Shown: positions 26,412 through 34,701 of the stretch, piece by piece
Layout of the letters: the number at the start of each line of letters is the position of its first letter
Position numbering within the stretch: position 1 is the first letter of the stretch
Assembly: GCF_003323735.1 (NCBI RefSeq)
Contig: NZ_QOIM01000036.1
Span: 316,906-360,709, forward strand
DNA: 43,804 nucleotides
Origin: Streptomyces reniochalinae
GTDB lineage: Bacteria; Actinomycetota; Actinomycetes; Streptomycetales; Streptomycetaceae
Direction of reading: 5' to 3'
The notes under the pieces: model-generated
What the model was told of the DNA's origin: nothing
Database searches by the model: none
The model's input: only the letters and a program-made list of their open reading frames with translations
Made by a program: the position numbers and the translations under genes

Positions 26412-27749
26412 ATGCGGCGAAATCGTGTCCTTGCCGCTGTCGCGGCCGGATTGCTGCTCACCGGGGCGCTCACGGCCTGTTCGGCCTCCGGTGAGGACGG
26501 TGTGGTGACGGTGAAGCTGTTGCAGTACCAGGAGGCCCGCGCCGCTGTCGTCAAGGACCTCATACCGGAGTTCGAGCGGGCGATGGCCAAGAAAGGACGC
26601 CGTGTCAAGGTGGAGCTGGTCACCGACATCCTCACCGACGACCAGTTCCGGACCAAGATCACGCAGCAGTTCTACTCCGGCACGGCACCGGACGTGGTGG
26701 ACATGGGCGGCAGTAACGTGACCGGCATGGCAGGCGCCGGCTACCTGCTGAAGCTCGACAAGTACCTGCACGCGTGGGACGGCTGGGACGAGTACTACCC
26801 GTCGGTGAAGGACGGCGCACGGCAGCGGGACGGCAGTTACTACTCCGTCCCGCACGAAGCGAGTGTGCAGAGCCTCTTCTACCGCAAGGACGTACTGAAA
26901 CGGCTGGGCATCGACACCTCGCAGCCGCGCACCTGGCACGAGCTGGTCGCCAGACTGAAGCAGGTCCGTGCCAAGACCGGTGAGGCCCCGATCGTGCTTC
27001 CCGCCGGAACCGCCTGGGGCGACGGATCGTGGTCCGAAGGTCTGCTTCCCATCGTGGCCGGTACCGGCAGCACCCTGTACGACGAGAAGTCGGGGAAGTG
27101 GAAGCTGCGGAGCAAGGGCCTGTCGGCCGCCTTCGACCTGTACGCGGACCTCGTCAAGGCGAAGCTGCTCCCGGTGCGCGACCTGCAGAACCCGAACCCG
27201 TGGGAGCCCACGAAGTACCAGAAGTTCCCCGAGGGCACACTCCCCGTAGCGGCCCAGGGCAGTTGGGGATGGAAGTACGACTGGGGCCCCGAGGGGGCTG
27301 CGCCCATCAAGGACTCCCGCAAGCGGATCGGCACGTGGGACTATCCGGCTCTGGTGCCGGGAACCGAGCCCGCCCCGATCAGCGGCGGTGGCTTCGGCTA
27401 CAGCGTCAACGCCGACGCCGCGCACCCCGACGCCGCTGTCGAGCTCGCGAAGTGGCTGAGTTCCGGCAAGGCACTGGCCAAGCAGCTGGCAGCGGTGGGC
27501 GCGGTCTCCCCGCGCAAGGGACTCTCCCACACCGCCCCTTACCGGAACGAGCCGTCGTTGCTCCAGACGGAGGAGAAGCTGAAGTCCAGCATCCAGCCAC
27601 CACTGGGTGACGGAGAGGACCGGGTCTCCCAGGCGGTCCAGGGCGCGACGGCGAAAATCGTGTCCGGCGAGGCCGACGGCAGCCAGGCTGCCGACGCCTT
27701 CGCCGAGGAGGCCGAGGAGCTGCTCGGCAGCACCCGGGTGGCGAAATGA
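26412..27749 (+). CDS. Sugar ABC transporter substrate-binding lipoprotein (CUT1 type)
   Basis: A 445-aa protein. ATG 26412 follows GGAGAGG. Signal peptide with lipobox LTAC, lipidated Cys23. The mature part fits the family 1 extracellular sugar-binding fold (QYQEARAAVVKDLIPEFE, GTAPDVVDMGGSNVTGM, YSVPHEASVQSLFYRKDVL, LPVAAQGSWGWKYDWG, FGYSVNADAAHP). It captures an oligosaccharide outside the membrane for the two permeases encoded next; its stop overlaps the next start by four bases (ATGA). Downstream mannosidase and sulfatase genes suggest a mannose-containing ligand. Exact ligand unknown. Confidence 0.93.
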   Translation: MRRNRVLAAVAAGLLLTGALTACSASGEDGVVTVKLLQYQEARAAVVKDLIPEFERAMAKKGRRVKVELVTDILTDDQFRTKITQQFYSGTAPDVVDMGGSNVTGMAGAGYLLKLDKYLHAWDGWDEYYPSVKDGARQRDGSYYSVPHEASVQSLFYRKDVLKRLGIDTSQPRTWHELVARLKQVRAKTGEAPIVLPAGTAWGDGSWSEGLLPIVAGTGSTLYDEKSGKWKLRSKGLSAAFDLYADLVKAKLLPVRDLQNPNPWEPTKYQKFPEGTLPVAAQGSWGWKYDWGPEGAAPIKDSRKRIGTWDYPALVPGTEPAPISGGGFGYSVNADAAHPDAAVELAKWLSSGKALAKQLAAVGAVSPRKGLSHTAPYRNEPSLLQTEEKLKSSIQPPLGDGEDRVSQAVQGATAKIVSGEADGSQAADAFAEEAEELLGSTRVAK

Positions 27750-28657
27750 GCACGGCCAAAGCCCTGGCCGCCCGTACGGCACGCCGCCGGCGGGACCGTG
27801 CCGCGCTGCCCCTGCTGCTGGGCCCCTCCGTCCTGCTGATCGCGGTCTTCGTGGTCGCCCCGGCCGCCTACGGCGTCTACCTGGGTCTCACCGACACACA
27901 GCTGACCGGATTCGCCGCACGTGACCCGCAGTTCGTCGGGCTGGAGAACTTCCGGAACCTGCTCGGCTCCGAGGACTTCCTCGGATCGCTGGGCCGCACG
28001 GCGGAGTTCGTGTTCTGGTCGGCGATCATCGGGCAGACGGTGCTCGGCATGCTCGCCGCACTGCTGCTGCGCCACAAGTGGCTGCGCGGCAAGGGCCTGT
28101 TCGGTGCGCTGATGCTCCTGCCGATGGTGGTGCCCGAGGTGGTCGCCTCGTTGACCTGGGCGAGCGTGCTCTCCTCCGAGAGCGACAGCACGTTCAACCG
28201 GCTGCTGGGGGTGTTCGGATCGGGCGCCGCGGCACCGTTGCAGGAGTACCCCATGGCATCGGTGATCCTCATCAACGTCTGGCGCGGTATCGCGTTCGCC
28301 ATGATCATGTTCCAGGCGGCGCTGGAGGATGTGCCCGACGAGCTGATCGAGGCCTCGCGGATGGACGGTGCGAGCGCCCTCCAGATCTTCCGGCACATCA
28401 CCCTGCCCCTCATCCGCGGTCCGGTCTTCCTCTACCTGCTGCTCACCACCATCACCACCGTGGGCGTCTTCGGGCTGGTCTACTTCCTGACCCAGGGCGG
28501 CCCGGGCCAGGACACGGAGATCGCCTCCATCCAGATCTTCCAGAGCGCCTTCAAGTACTCCCAGATCGGCCTGGGCAGTGCCGCCTCCGTGATCCTGCTC
28601 ATCCTGCTGACGATCCTGGGCATGACCTACGCCCGGCTGGCCAAGGTGGAGGTCTGA
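27746..28657 (+). CDS. Sugar ABC transporter permease (MalF-like)
   Basis: A 303-aa integral membrane protein with about six helices, starting after a short basic N-terminus (LPLLLGPSVLLIAVFVVAPAA). The EAA loop that docks the ATPase is clear (EASRMDGASALQIFRHITLP, ~202-221). It begins inside the ATGA overlap with the binding-protein gene and its TGA overlaps the next ATG by one base, so the three genes are translationally coupled. No ATPase gene is present in the operon; shared MsiK-type ATPases usually serve such Streptomyces importers. Confidence 0.93.
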   Translation: MSTAKALAARTARRRRDRAALPLLLGPSVLLIAVFVVAPAAYGVYLGLTDTQLTGFAARDPQFVGLENFRNLLGSEDFLGSLGRTAEFVFWSAIIGQTVLGMLAALLLRHKWLRGKGLFGALMLLPMVVPEVVASLTWASVLSSESDSTFNRLLGVFGSGAAAPLQEYPMASVILINVWRGIAFAMIMFQAALEDVPDELIEASRMDGASALQIFRHITLPLIRGPVFLYLLLTTITTVGVFGLVYFLTQGGPGQDTEIASIQIFQSAFKYSQIGLGSAASVILLILLTILGMTYARLAKVEV

Positions 28658-29541
28658 TGGCGGCCACGACAACCGTCGAGCCCGGAGGGGCCCCCGCACC
28701 TGCCGGTCCGCGCCGTCGCACGCCGCTGTGGGCGGTGGTGCAGCGCGCGCTGCAGTACGTACTGATGGTGCTGCTGGCGCTGTTCTGCGTCGTACCGTTC
28801 GCCTGGGTCGTGCTCACGGCCGTCGACGCCGACGGGGGGCCCACGGTCGGCCTCCCGGCGTTCACGCTGGACAACTTCGCCCGGTTCTTCACCGACGGCG
28901 CCACCCCGCGGCTGTTCCTGAACAGCGTCATCGTCTCGTTCGCCGCGACCGCGCTCAATCTGGCCTGCGGAGTTCTCGGAGCCTACGCGCTGTCCCGCTA
29001 CCGGTTCCGCGGACGCAGGACCTTCATGTTCGCGATCCTGCTGATCCGGGTGATCCCGCCGCCCGCCACGATCGTCGCCCTGTACCTGCTGATGGTGAAG
29101 ATCGAGCTGGACGACAGCTATCTCGGACTGATCCTGGTCGAGGCCTCGGCGGCGCTGCCGATCACACTGTGGCTGCTGAAGGGGACCATCGACGCCATCC
29201 CGTTCGAGCTGGAGGAGGCGGCGTGGCTCGACGGCAGCAGCCGGTTCGGCGCGATCCGCCGGGTCATCCTGCCGCTGGTCGGCCCGGGGCTCGGCGCCGC
29301 CGCGATGCTGACGTTCATGGCCGTGTGGGGTGACTTCCTCACCCCGCTCGTGCTGTTGCAGTCGCCCGACCTCTACCCGCTCTCGATCGGACTGTTCCGC
29401 TCGTTCACCGCCTTCAACCAGGTCGACTGGGGTGTACTCGCCGCCAGCGCCGTCGTCTACATGGCGCCGCCCGCCGTGCTGTACCTCTTCCTGCGGCGAA
29501 ACCTGATGCGGTCGAGCCTCGGCGGTGCCGTCAAGGCCTGA
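28657..29541 (+). CDS. Sugar ABC transporter permease (MalG-like)
   Basis: A 294-aa membrane protein with about six helices (ALQYVLMVLLALFCVVPFAW, then LLIRVIPPPATIVALYLLM) and an EAA loop (ELEEAAWLDGSSRFGAIRRV, ~184-203). Partner of the MalF-like permease. It is followed by a strong hairpin before the mannosidase gene. Confidence 0.93.
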   Translation: MAATTTVEPGGAPAPAGPRRRTPLWAVVQRALQYVLMVLLALFCVVPFAWVVLTAVDADGGPTVGLPAFTLDNFARFFTDGATPRLFLNSVIVSFAATALNLACGVLGAYALSRYRFRGRRTFMFAILLIRVIPPPATIVALYLLMVKIELDDSYLGLILVEASAALPITLWLLKGTIDAIPFELEEAAWLDGSSRFGAIRRVILPLVGPGLGAAAMLTFMAVWGDFLTPLVLLQSPDLYPLSIGLFRSFTAFNQVDWGVLAASAVVYMAPPAVLYLFLRRNLMRSSLGGAVKA

Positions 29542-29548
29542 CACCCCC

Positions 29549-29581
29549 GCGGCCCCTCGTTCCCCCATGGCGAGGGGCCGC
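29549..29581 (+). terminator. Intra-operon hairpin
   Basis: Perfect 11-bp stem, GCGGCCCCTCG (29549-29559) and CGAGGGGCCGC (29571-29581), 11-base loop. It lies between the importer genes and the glycoside hydrolase genes, about 80 bp before the next start. It could partly terminate or stabilise the upstream mRNA; no T-tract follows. Confidence 0.6.
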
Positions 29582-29659
29582 CGCACCCTGTCCCTGCCCG
29601 AAGCGACCGATGCACACAAGCCCCAGCATGACCAGCAGTACGTAAGAGGAGACGCTCTC

Positions 29660-32600
29660 TTGGCTGACGACAATCCGCATGGCCGGGTGCAACTCGACGC
29701 CACCGCACTGGCGATGCAGCGGGTCCGACGGTTCACCACGTTCCGGATCCGGCCTGCCCTCCACCGTGCCACCCGCCCCGTCCGGATCGCCGCGTGGACG
29801 GTCGGGGGCGAGCCTGTGCCGTTCGCCGAGGCGGTGGACAAGCCGTTCGAGCCGTTCGCACTCGGCCGGCTGTGGGGCAGGCCCTGGGACACGACCTGGT
29901 TCGAGGTCTGCGGCGAGGTACCGGCGGAGTGGGCCGGTGGGCAGGCCGAACTCGTCGTCGACCTGGGCTTCACAGGGGACCAGCCGGGCTTCCAGGCCGA
30001 GGCGATGGTGTACCGCCCGGACGGAGAGATCGTCAAAGCGATCGAGCCCTACAACTCCTGGGTGCCCCTCCCGGAGCCCGGCCCCTTCCGGCTGCTGATC
30101 GAGGCGGCTGCGAACCCGATCGTGCAGGTGCCCTACGAGTACGAGCCCACGGCGCTGGGCGACAAGGCGACCGCGGGTGACGAGCCGCTCTACCGCCTCA
30201 GAGAGCTGTCGGTCGCCTCGCGCGACCGGCAGGTGTGGGACCTCCTCCAGGACGTCGTCACTCTCGACGGGCTGGTTGACGTCCTTCCCCAGCAGGGCTC
30301 GCGGCGCGCCGAGATCGTGTACGCGCTGGAGCGCATGGTCGACGTCATGGACCCCGAGGACGTGGCGGGCACGGCGGCGCGCGGCCGGGAGGTCCTCGCC
30401 CCCGTCCTGGCGGGCCGCGCGGCCGACAGCGCGCTGATCGTCTCCGCTGTCGGGCACGCCCACATCGACTGCGCCTGGCTGTGGCCGGTACGGGAGACCG
30501 TGCGGAAGGTGGCGCGGACGTTCGCCAACGTGCTGGAACTGAGCGAGAGCCACCCGGAGTTCGTGTTCGCCGCCTCGTCGGCGCAGCAGTACGCCTGGCT
30601 CAAGGAACACCAGCCGCGCCTGTTCGAACGGGTCAGAGCGGCAGTGGCCGCGGGCGTCATCCGTCCCGTCGGCGGCATGTGGGTCGAGTCCGACACCAAC
30701 ATGCCCTCGGGCGAGGCCCTGGCCCGTCAGTTCGTGCTCGGCAAACGCTTCTTCGCCGAGGAGTTCGGGGTGGACAGCGAGGAGGTGTGGCTGCCCGACT
30801 CCTTCGGGTACACGGCCGCGCTGCCGCAGATCGCCAGGGCGGCGGGCGCCCGCTACTTCCTCACCCAGAAACCGTCCTGGAACGAGACCAACGCGATGCC
30901 CCACTCGAGCTTCCACTGGGAAGGCATCGACGGCTCCCGGCTGTTCACCCACTTCCCGCCCGCCGAGACCTACAATTCCGACCTGGGCGCCGCCGACCTC
31001 GCGCGCACCGAGCGGACCTTCCGGCAGAAGGGTGCGGCACGCCACGTACTGGGACTGTACGGATGGGGCGACGGCGGTGGCGGCCCCACCAGGGAGATGC
31101 TGGCAGCGGCCGCACGCAAGCACGATCTGGACGGATCGCCGCGGGTGCGGATGGACGATCCGGACAGCTTCTTCCGCGCCGCCGAGGCCGAACTGCCCAC
31201 GCCGCCCGTGTGGGTCGGCGAGATGTACCTCGAACTGCACCGCGGCACGCTGATCTCGCAGGCGCGCAGCAAGCGGGGCAACCGGCACAGCGAGGCCCTG
31301 CTGCGGGAGGCCGAGCTGTGGGCGGCGACCGCTGCCCTGCGCAGCGGAGCCCCCTATCCGTACGACGCGTTGCGGCGGATCTGGGAGACGGTGCTGCTGC
31401 TCCAGTTCCACGACATCCTGCCGGGCACCTCGATCGCCTGGGTGCACCAGGACGCCGAGCGGGACTACGACCGTGTGACCGCCGAACTGCGCTCCCTCGT
31501 GACGGCCGCACTCGACGCGCTCGGCGGCGACACCGGTGGTACCGACGCCGGCGGCCGGGGCAGCGGCGACGACGGCGCGGGCCTCGTCGCGGCCAACGCG
31601 GGACCGTACCCGCTGCACGGCGTTCCGGCCGGGGGCGTCGGACCCGCCTCGATCCCCCCGGCAGCCGTCCCGGTCCAGGTGGACGACCGGTTCGTGCTCG
31701 ACGACGGGCGGCTGCACGTCGAGATCGACGGGCGCGGCACGCTCGTCTCGGTCCTCGACCCGGTCGCCGACCGGGAACTGCTGCCGCCGGGCCTCGCCGG
31801 AGGCGTCCTCCAGCTCTTCCGCGACACCCCGCGGGAGTGGGACGCGTGGGACATCAACGACGAGGACAAGCGCAGCGGGTGTGACCTCGTCGAACCGGTG
31901 TCGGTCGGCATCGCCGACGACGCGGTGGTGGTGCGGCACGAGCGCGGCGAGACCGTGATCACCATGTCCGTCCGGCTGTCCGAAGGCAAGCTCACCTACT
32001 CCTTCGACATCGACTGGCACGAGTCGCAGAAGCTGCTCAAGCTCGCCTTTCCGCTGGACATCAGGACGGACCGCTCCACCTCCGAGATCCAGTTCGGTCA
32101 CCTGCACCGGCCGATCCACCAGAACACCTCCTGGGACGCCGCCCGGTTCGAGACCGTCGCGCACCGGTGGGTGCATGTCGGCGAACCCGGCTACGGCGTC
32201 GCCCTCGCCAACGACGTGGTCTACGGACACGACATCCGCAACGCGCAGGGGCCGGGCGGCCGCCCGATGACGACGGTGCGGCTGTCCCTGCTGCGCGCGC
32301 CGCGCTACCCGGACCCGTCGGCGGACCAGGGGCGGCACGCCTTCTCCGTCAGCCTCCGTCCCGGAGAAATCCCCGACGCCGTCGCGGACGGGTACGCGCT
32401 GCAGCTTCCCCTGCGCCCGGTGCCCGGTGCCACGGCGGAGCCGCTGCTGGAGGTCTCCGACCGGGCCGTCGTGGTGGAGAGCGTCAAGCTCGCCGAGGAC
32501 CGCTCGGGGGATCTGGTCGTGCGTCTGTACGAGGCACACGGGAACCGCTCCCGCGCGACCGTGCGCACCCGGTTCTCCTGGCGCGAGGCCCTCGCCACCG

Positions 32601-32722
32601 ACCTGCTGGAGCGTCCCGTGGATGGCGAGGCCGTCCGGGGGACGACGCCGGGGAGCGAGGTCGCCCTGGAACTGCGCCCGTTCGAACTGCTCACACTTCG
32701 CTTCCGCGACCCGGTCGCCTGA
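29660..32722 (+). CDS. GH38 alpha-mannosidase
   Basis: A 1020-aa protein. TTG 29660 follows AGAGGAG by 8 bases; the longer frame upstream contains the hairpin and is not coding. Key motifs: HAHID (~264-268, zinc ligands) in VGHAHIDCAWLWPVRET, LPDSFG with the likely nucleophile Asp380, and QFHDILPGTS (~583, further zinc His). A Gly/Asp-rich linker (~625-640) separates the catalytic part from the beta-rich C-terminal domains. No signal peptide, so it likely acts in the cytoplasm on imported oligosaccharides, releasing alpha-linked mannose. Neighbours (importer, GH2, sulfatase) agree. Confidence 0.93.
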   Translation: MADDNPHGRVQLDATALAMQRVRRFTTFRIRPALHRATRPVRIAAWTVGGEPVPFAEAVDKPFEPFALGRLWGRPWDTTWFEVCGEVPAEWAGGQAELVVDLGFTGDQPGFQAEAMVYRPDGEIVKAIEPYNSWVPLPEPGPFRLLIEAAANPIVQVPYEYEPTALGDKATAGDEPLYRLRELSVASRDRQVWDLLQDVVTLDGLVDVLPQQGSRRAEIVYALERMVDVMDPEDVAGTAARGREVLAPVLAGRAADSALIVSAVGHAHIDCAWLWPVRETVRKVARTFANVLELSESHPEFVFAASSAQQYAWLKEHQPRLFERVRAAVAAGVIRPVGGMWVESDTNMPSGEALARQFVLGKRFFAEEFGVDSEEVWLPDSFGYTAALPQIARAAGARYFLTQKPSWNETNAMPHSSFHWEGIDGSRLFTHFPPAETYNSDLGAADLARTERTFRQKGAARHVLGLYGWGDGGGGPTREMLAAAARKHDLDGSPRVRMDDPDSFFRAAEAELPTPPVWVGEMYLELHRGTLISQARSKRGNRHSEALLREAELWAATAALRSGAPYPYDALRRIWETVLLLQFHDILPGTSIAWVHQDAERDYDRVTAELRSLVTAALDALGGDTGGTDAGGRGSGDDGAGLVAANAGPYPLHGVPAGGVGPASIPPAAVPVQVDDRFVLDDGRLHVEIDGRGTLVSVLDPVADRELLPPGLAGGVLQLFRDTPREWDAWDINDEDKRSGCDLVEPVSVGIADDAVVVRHERGETVITMSVRLSEGKLTYSFDIDWHESQKLLKLAFPLDIRTDRSTSEIQFGHLHRPIHQNTSWDAARFETVAHRWVHVGEPGYGVALANDVVYGHDIRNAQGPGGRPMTTVRLSLLRAPRYPDPSADQGRHAFSVSLRPGEIPDAVADGYALQLPLRPVPGATAEPLLEVSDRAVVVESVKLAEDRSGDLVVRLYEAHGNRSRATVRTRFSWREALATDLLERPVDGEAVRGTTPGSEVALELRPFELLTLRFRDPVA

Positions 32723-32745
32723 GAGCCCGACGAAAGGTGGTCCCG

Positions 32746-34701
32746 ATGTCGGCCGAACCCGGCGTTGACCTGTCCGATCCGCCTCGGCCGGAGTATCCGC
32801 GGCCGCAGTTCCGGCGTGACCGTTGGCTGAACCTCAACGGAAGGTGGGGCTTCGAGACCGACCGGTCCGACACCGGCCGGGAGCGCGGACTGGCCGAGCG
32901 GGAGCTGTCCGGTGCGATCACCGTGCCGTTCGCACCGGAGTCCGAGCTGTCGGGGGTCGGGGAGCAGGACTTCATGCGGGCGGTGTGGTACCGCCGTACG
33001 GTCACCGTCCCGCAGCAGTGGGCGGGGGACCGCGTGCTGCTGCACTTCGGCGCGGTCGATCACGACGCGACGGTGTGGGTGAACGGAACCGAGGTCGGCC
33101 GGCACCGGGGCGGCTTCTCCGGCTTCAGCCTCGACATCACCGACGCCGCCCCCGCGGGGGTGCCGGTGCCGCTCGTGGTCCGGGCCCGCGACGACCCCGA
33201 GGCGCCGCAGGCCCGGGGGAAGCAGTCGGTGCCCTACACCCCGCGTGCGGCCAAGTACTGGCGTACCACCGGGATCTGGCAGACCGTCTGGATGGAACCG
33301 GTCCCGCAGACCGCCGTCCGCCGCCCCCGCATCACACCGAACGTCGCGGCGGGAGCGCTGGACGTCGAGGTGCCGCTCTCGGCGAACCTGCCCGGTGGCG
33401 CGGTGCACATCCGCGTCAGCGACGACGCAGGCGACGTGGTCAGCGGCACCGTACGCGCCGACCTCGACCTCACCCCCCGGCTGAGCCTGGTACTGCCACC
33501 CGAGCGGATCCGGCTGTGGTCACCGTCCGACCCGCATCTCTACGGCCTCGTCGTCGAGTTGCGGGACCCGGACGGGCGGGCCGTCGACACGGTCGAGTCG
33601 TACGCCGGGCTGCGCAGCGTCGCCATCACCGGCAAGCAGATCCGGATCAACGGCGACGTCGTCTTCCAGCGACTGGTGCTGGACCAGGGCTACTATCCCG
33701 ACGGGCTGATGACCGCGCCCAGCGACGCCGCTCTGGTGCGGGACATCGAGCTCGGCCAGGCGGCCGGTTTCAACGGCGCGCGACTGCACCAGAAGGTCTT
33801 CGAGGAGCGCTACCTCTACCACGCCGACCGGCTGGGCTACCTGGTGTGGGGCGAGTTCGGGGACTGGGGCTGCAACACGGGCGAGGGCCAGGCCGCCAAC
33901 CAGAAACCGGACGCGTCGTACGTCCAGGAGTGGCTGGAGGTGCTGGAGAGGGACCACTCCCACCCGTCGATCATCGGCTGGTGCCCGATGAACGAGACGT
34001 GGCAGGACTACGGCGACAGGATCACCGCGCTGGATGACGTGATGCGCGGCATGTTCCTGGCCACCAAGGCCCACGACACCTCCCGGCCGGTCCTCGACAC
34101 CTCCGGTTACGCACACCGGATCGCCGAGTCCGACGTGTTCGACAGCCACGACTACGAACAGGATCCGGAAGCCTTCGCCGCCGCGCACAGGGCACTCACT
34201 GACGGCGCGCCCTATGTGAACCGCTCGGACACCACGGGTGAGTCCTGGTCCATCGGCTACCGCGGACAGCCCTTCTTCGTCAGCGAGTTCGGCGGCATCT
34301 GGTGGAACCCTGCCGAGGCCGGCCAGCCGCAGACGGCCACCGGATCCTGGGGCTACGGCGACCGCGTACGCAGCGTCGAGGAGTTCCACACCCGGTTCGC
34401 GGGGCTGGTCGGCGTGTTGCTCGACCATCCGGACATGTTCGGCTACTGCTACACGCAGCTCACCGACGTCTTCCAGGAACAGAACGGGATCTACGGGTTC
34501 GACCGGTCGGAGAAGTTCGACATCCGGCGCATCCGCTCGGCTCAGCTGCGTCCCGCGGCCATCGAAGCCGGCGCACGGCCGCAGCACGTCACCAACGACG
34601 ACGCCACCGCCGGCCGCGTCAGCAGCGACGACGCCACCGGCGGCAGCCAGGAGCCAGGCCCCACGGGCGGGCCGCGCCCGGCGGGAGGAGCACACGCATG
34701 A
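32746..34701 (+). CDS. GH2 glycoside hydrolase (beta-galactosidase/mannosidase/glucuronidase type)
   Basis: A 651-aa protein; ATG 32746 follows AAAGGTGG. Order: jelly-roll sugar-binding domain (LNGRWGFE ... VWYRRTVTVP ... ATVWVNGTEVGRHRGGFSGF), Ig-like domain, TIM barrel with acid/base Glu417 (CPMNETW) and nucleophile Glu514 (FFVSEFGGIWW). Specificity within GH2 cannot be read with confidence; the neighbouring GH38 gene makes beta-mannoside or a similar linkage of the same glycan plausible. The last ~35 residues are a low-complexity tail. No signal peptide. Its stop overlaps the sulfatase start (ATGA). Confidence 0.88.
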   Translation: MSAEPGVDLSDPPRPEYPRPQFRRDRWLNLNGRWGFETDRSDTGRERGLAERELSGAITVPFAPESELSGVGEQDFMRAVWYRRTVTVPQQWAGDRVLLHFGAVDHDATVWVNGTEVGRHRGGFSGFSLDITDAAPAGVPVPLVVRARDDPEAPQARGKQSVPYTPRAAKYWRTTGIWQTVWMEPVPQTAVRRPRITPNVAAGALDVEVPLSANLPGGAVHIRVSDDAGDVVSGTVRADLDLTPRLSLVLPPERIRLWSPSDPHLYGLVVELRDPDGRAVDTVESYAGLRSVAITGKQIRINGDVVFQRLVLDQGYYPDGLMTAPSDAALVRDIELGQAAGFNGARLHQKVFEERYLYHADRLGYLVWGEFGDWGCNTGEGQAANQKPDASYVQEWLEVLERDHSHPSIIGWCPMNETWQDYGDRITALDDVMRGMFLATKAHDTSRPVLDTSGYAHRIAESDVFDSHDYEQDPEAFAAAHRALTDGAPYVNRSDTTGESWSIGYRGQPFFVSEFGGIWWNPAEAGQPQTATGSWGYGDRVRSVEEFHTRFAGLVGVLLDHPDMFGYCYTQLTDVFQEQNGIYGFDRSEKFDIRRIRSAQLRPAAIEAGARPQHVTNDDATAGRVSSDDATGGSQEPGPTGGPRPAGGAHA

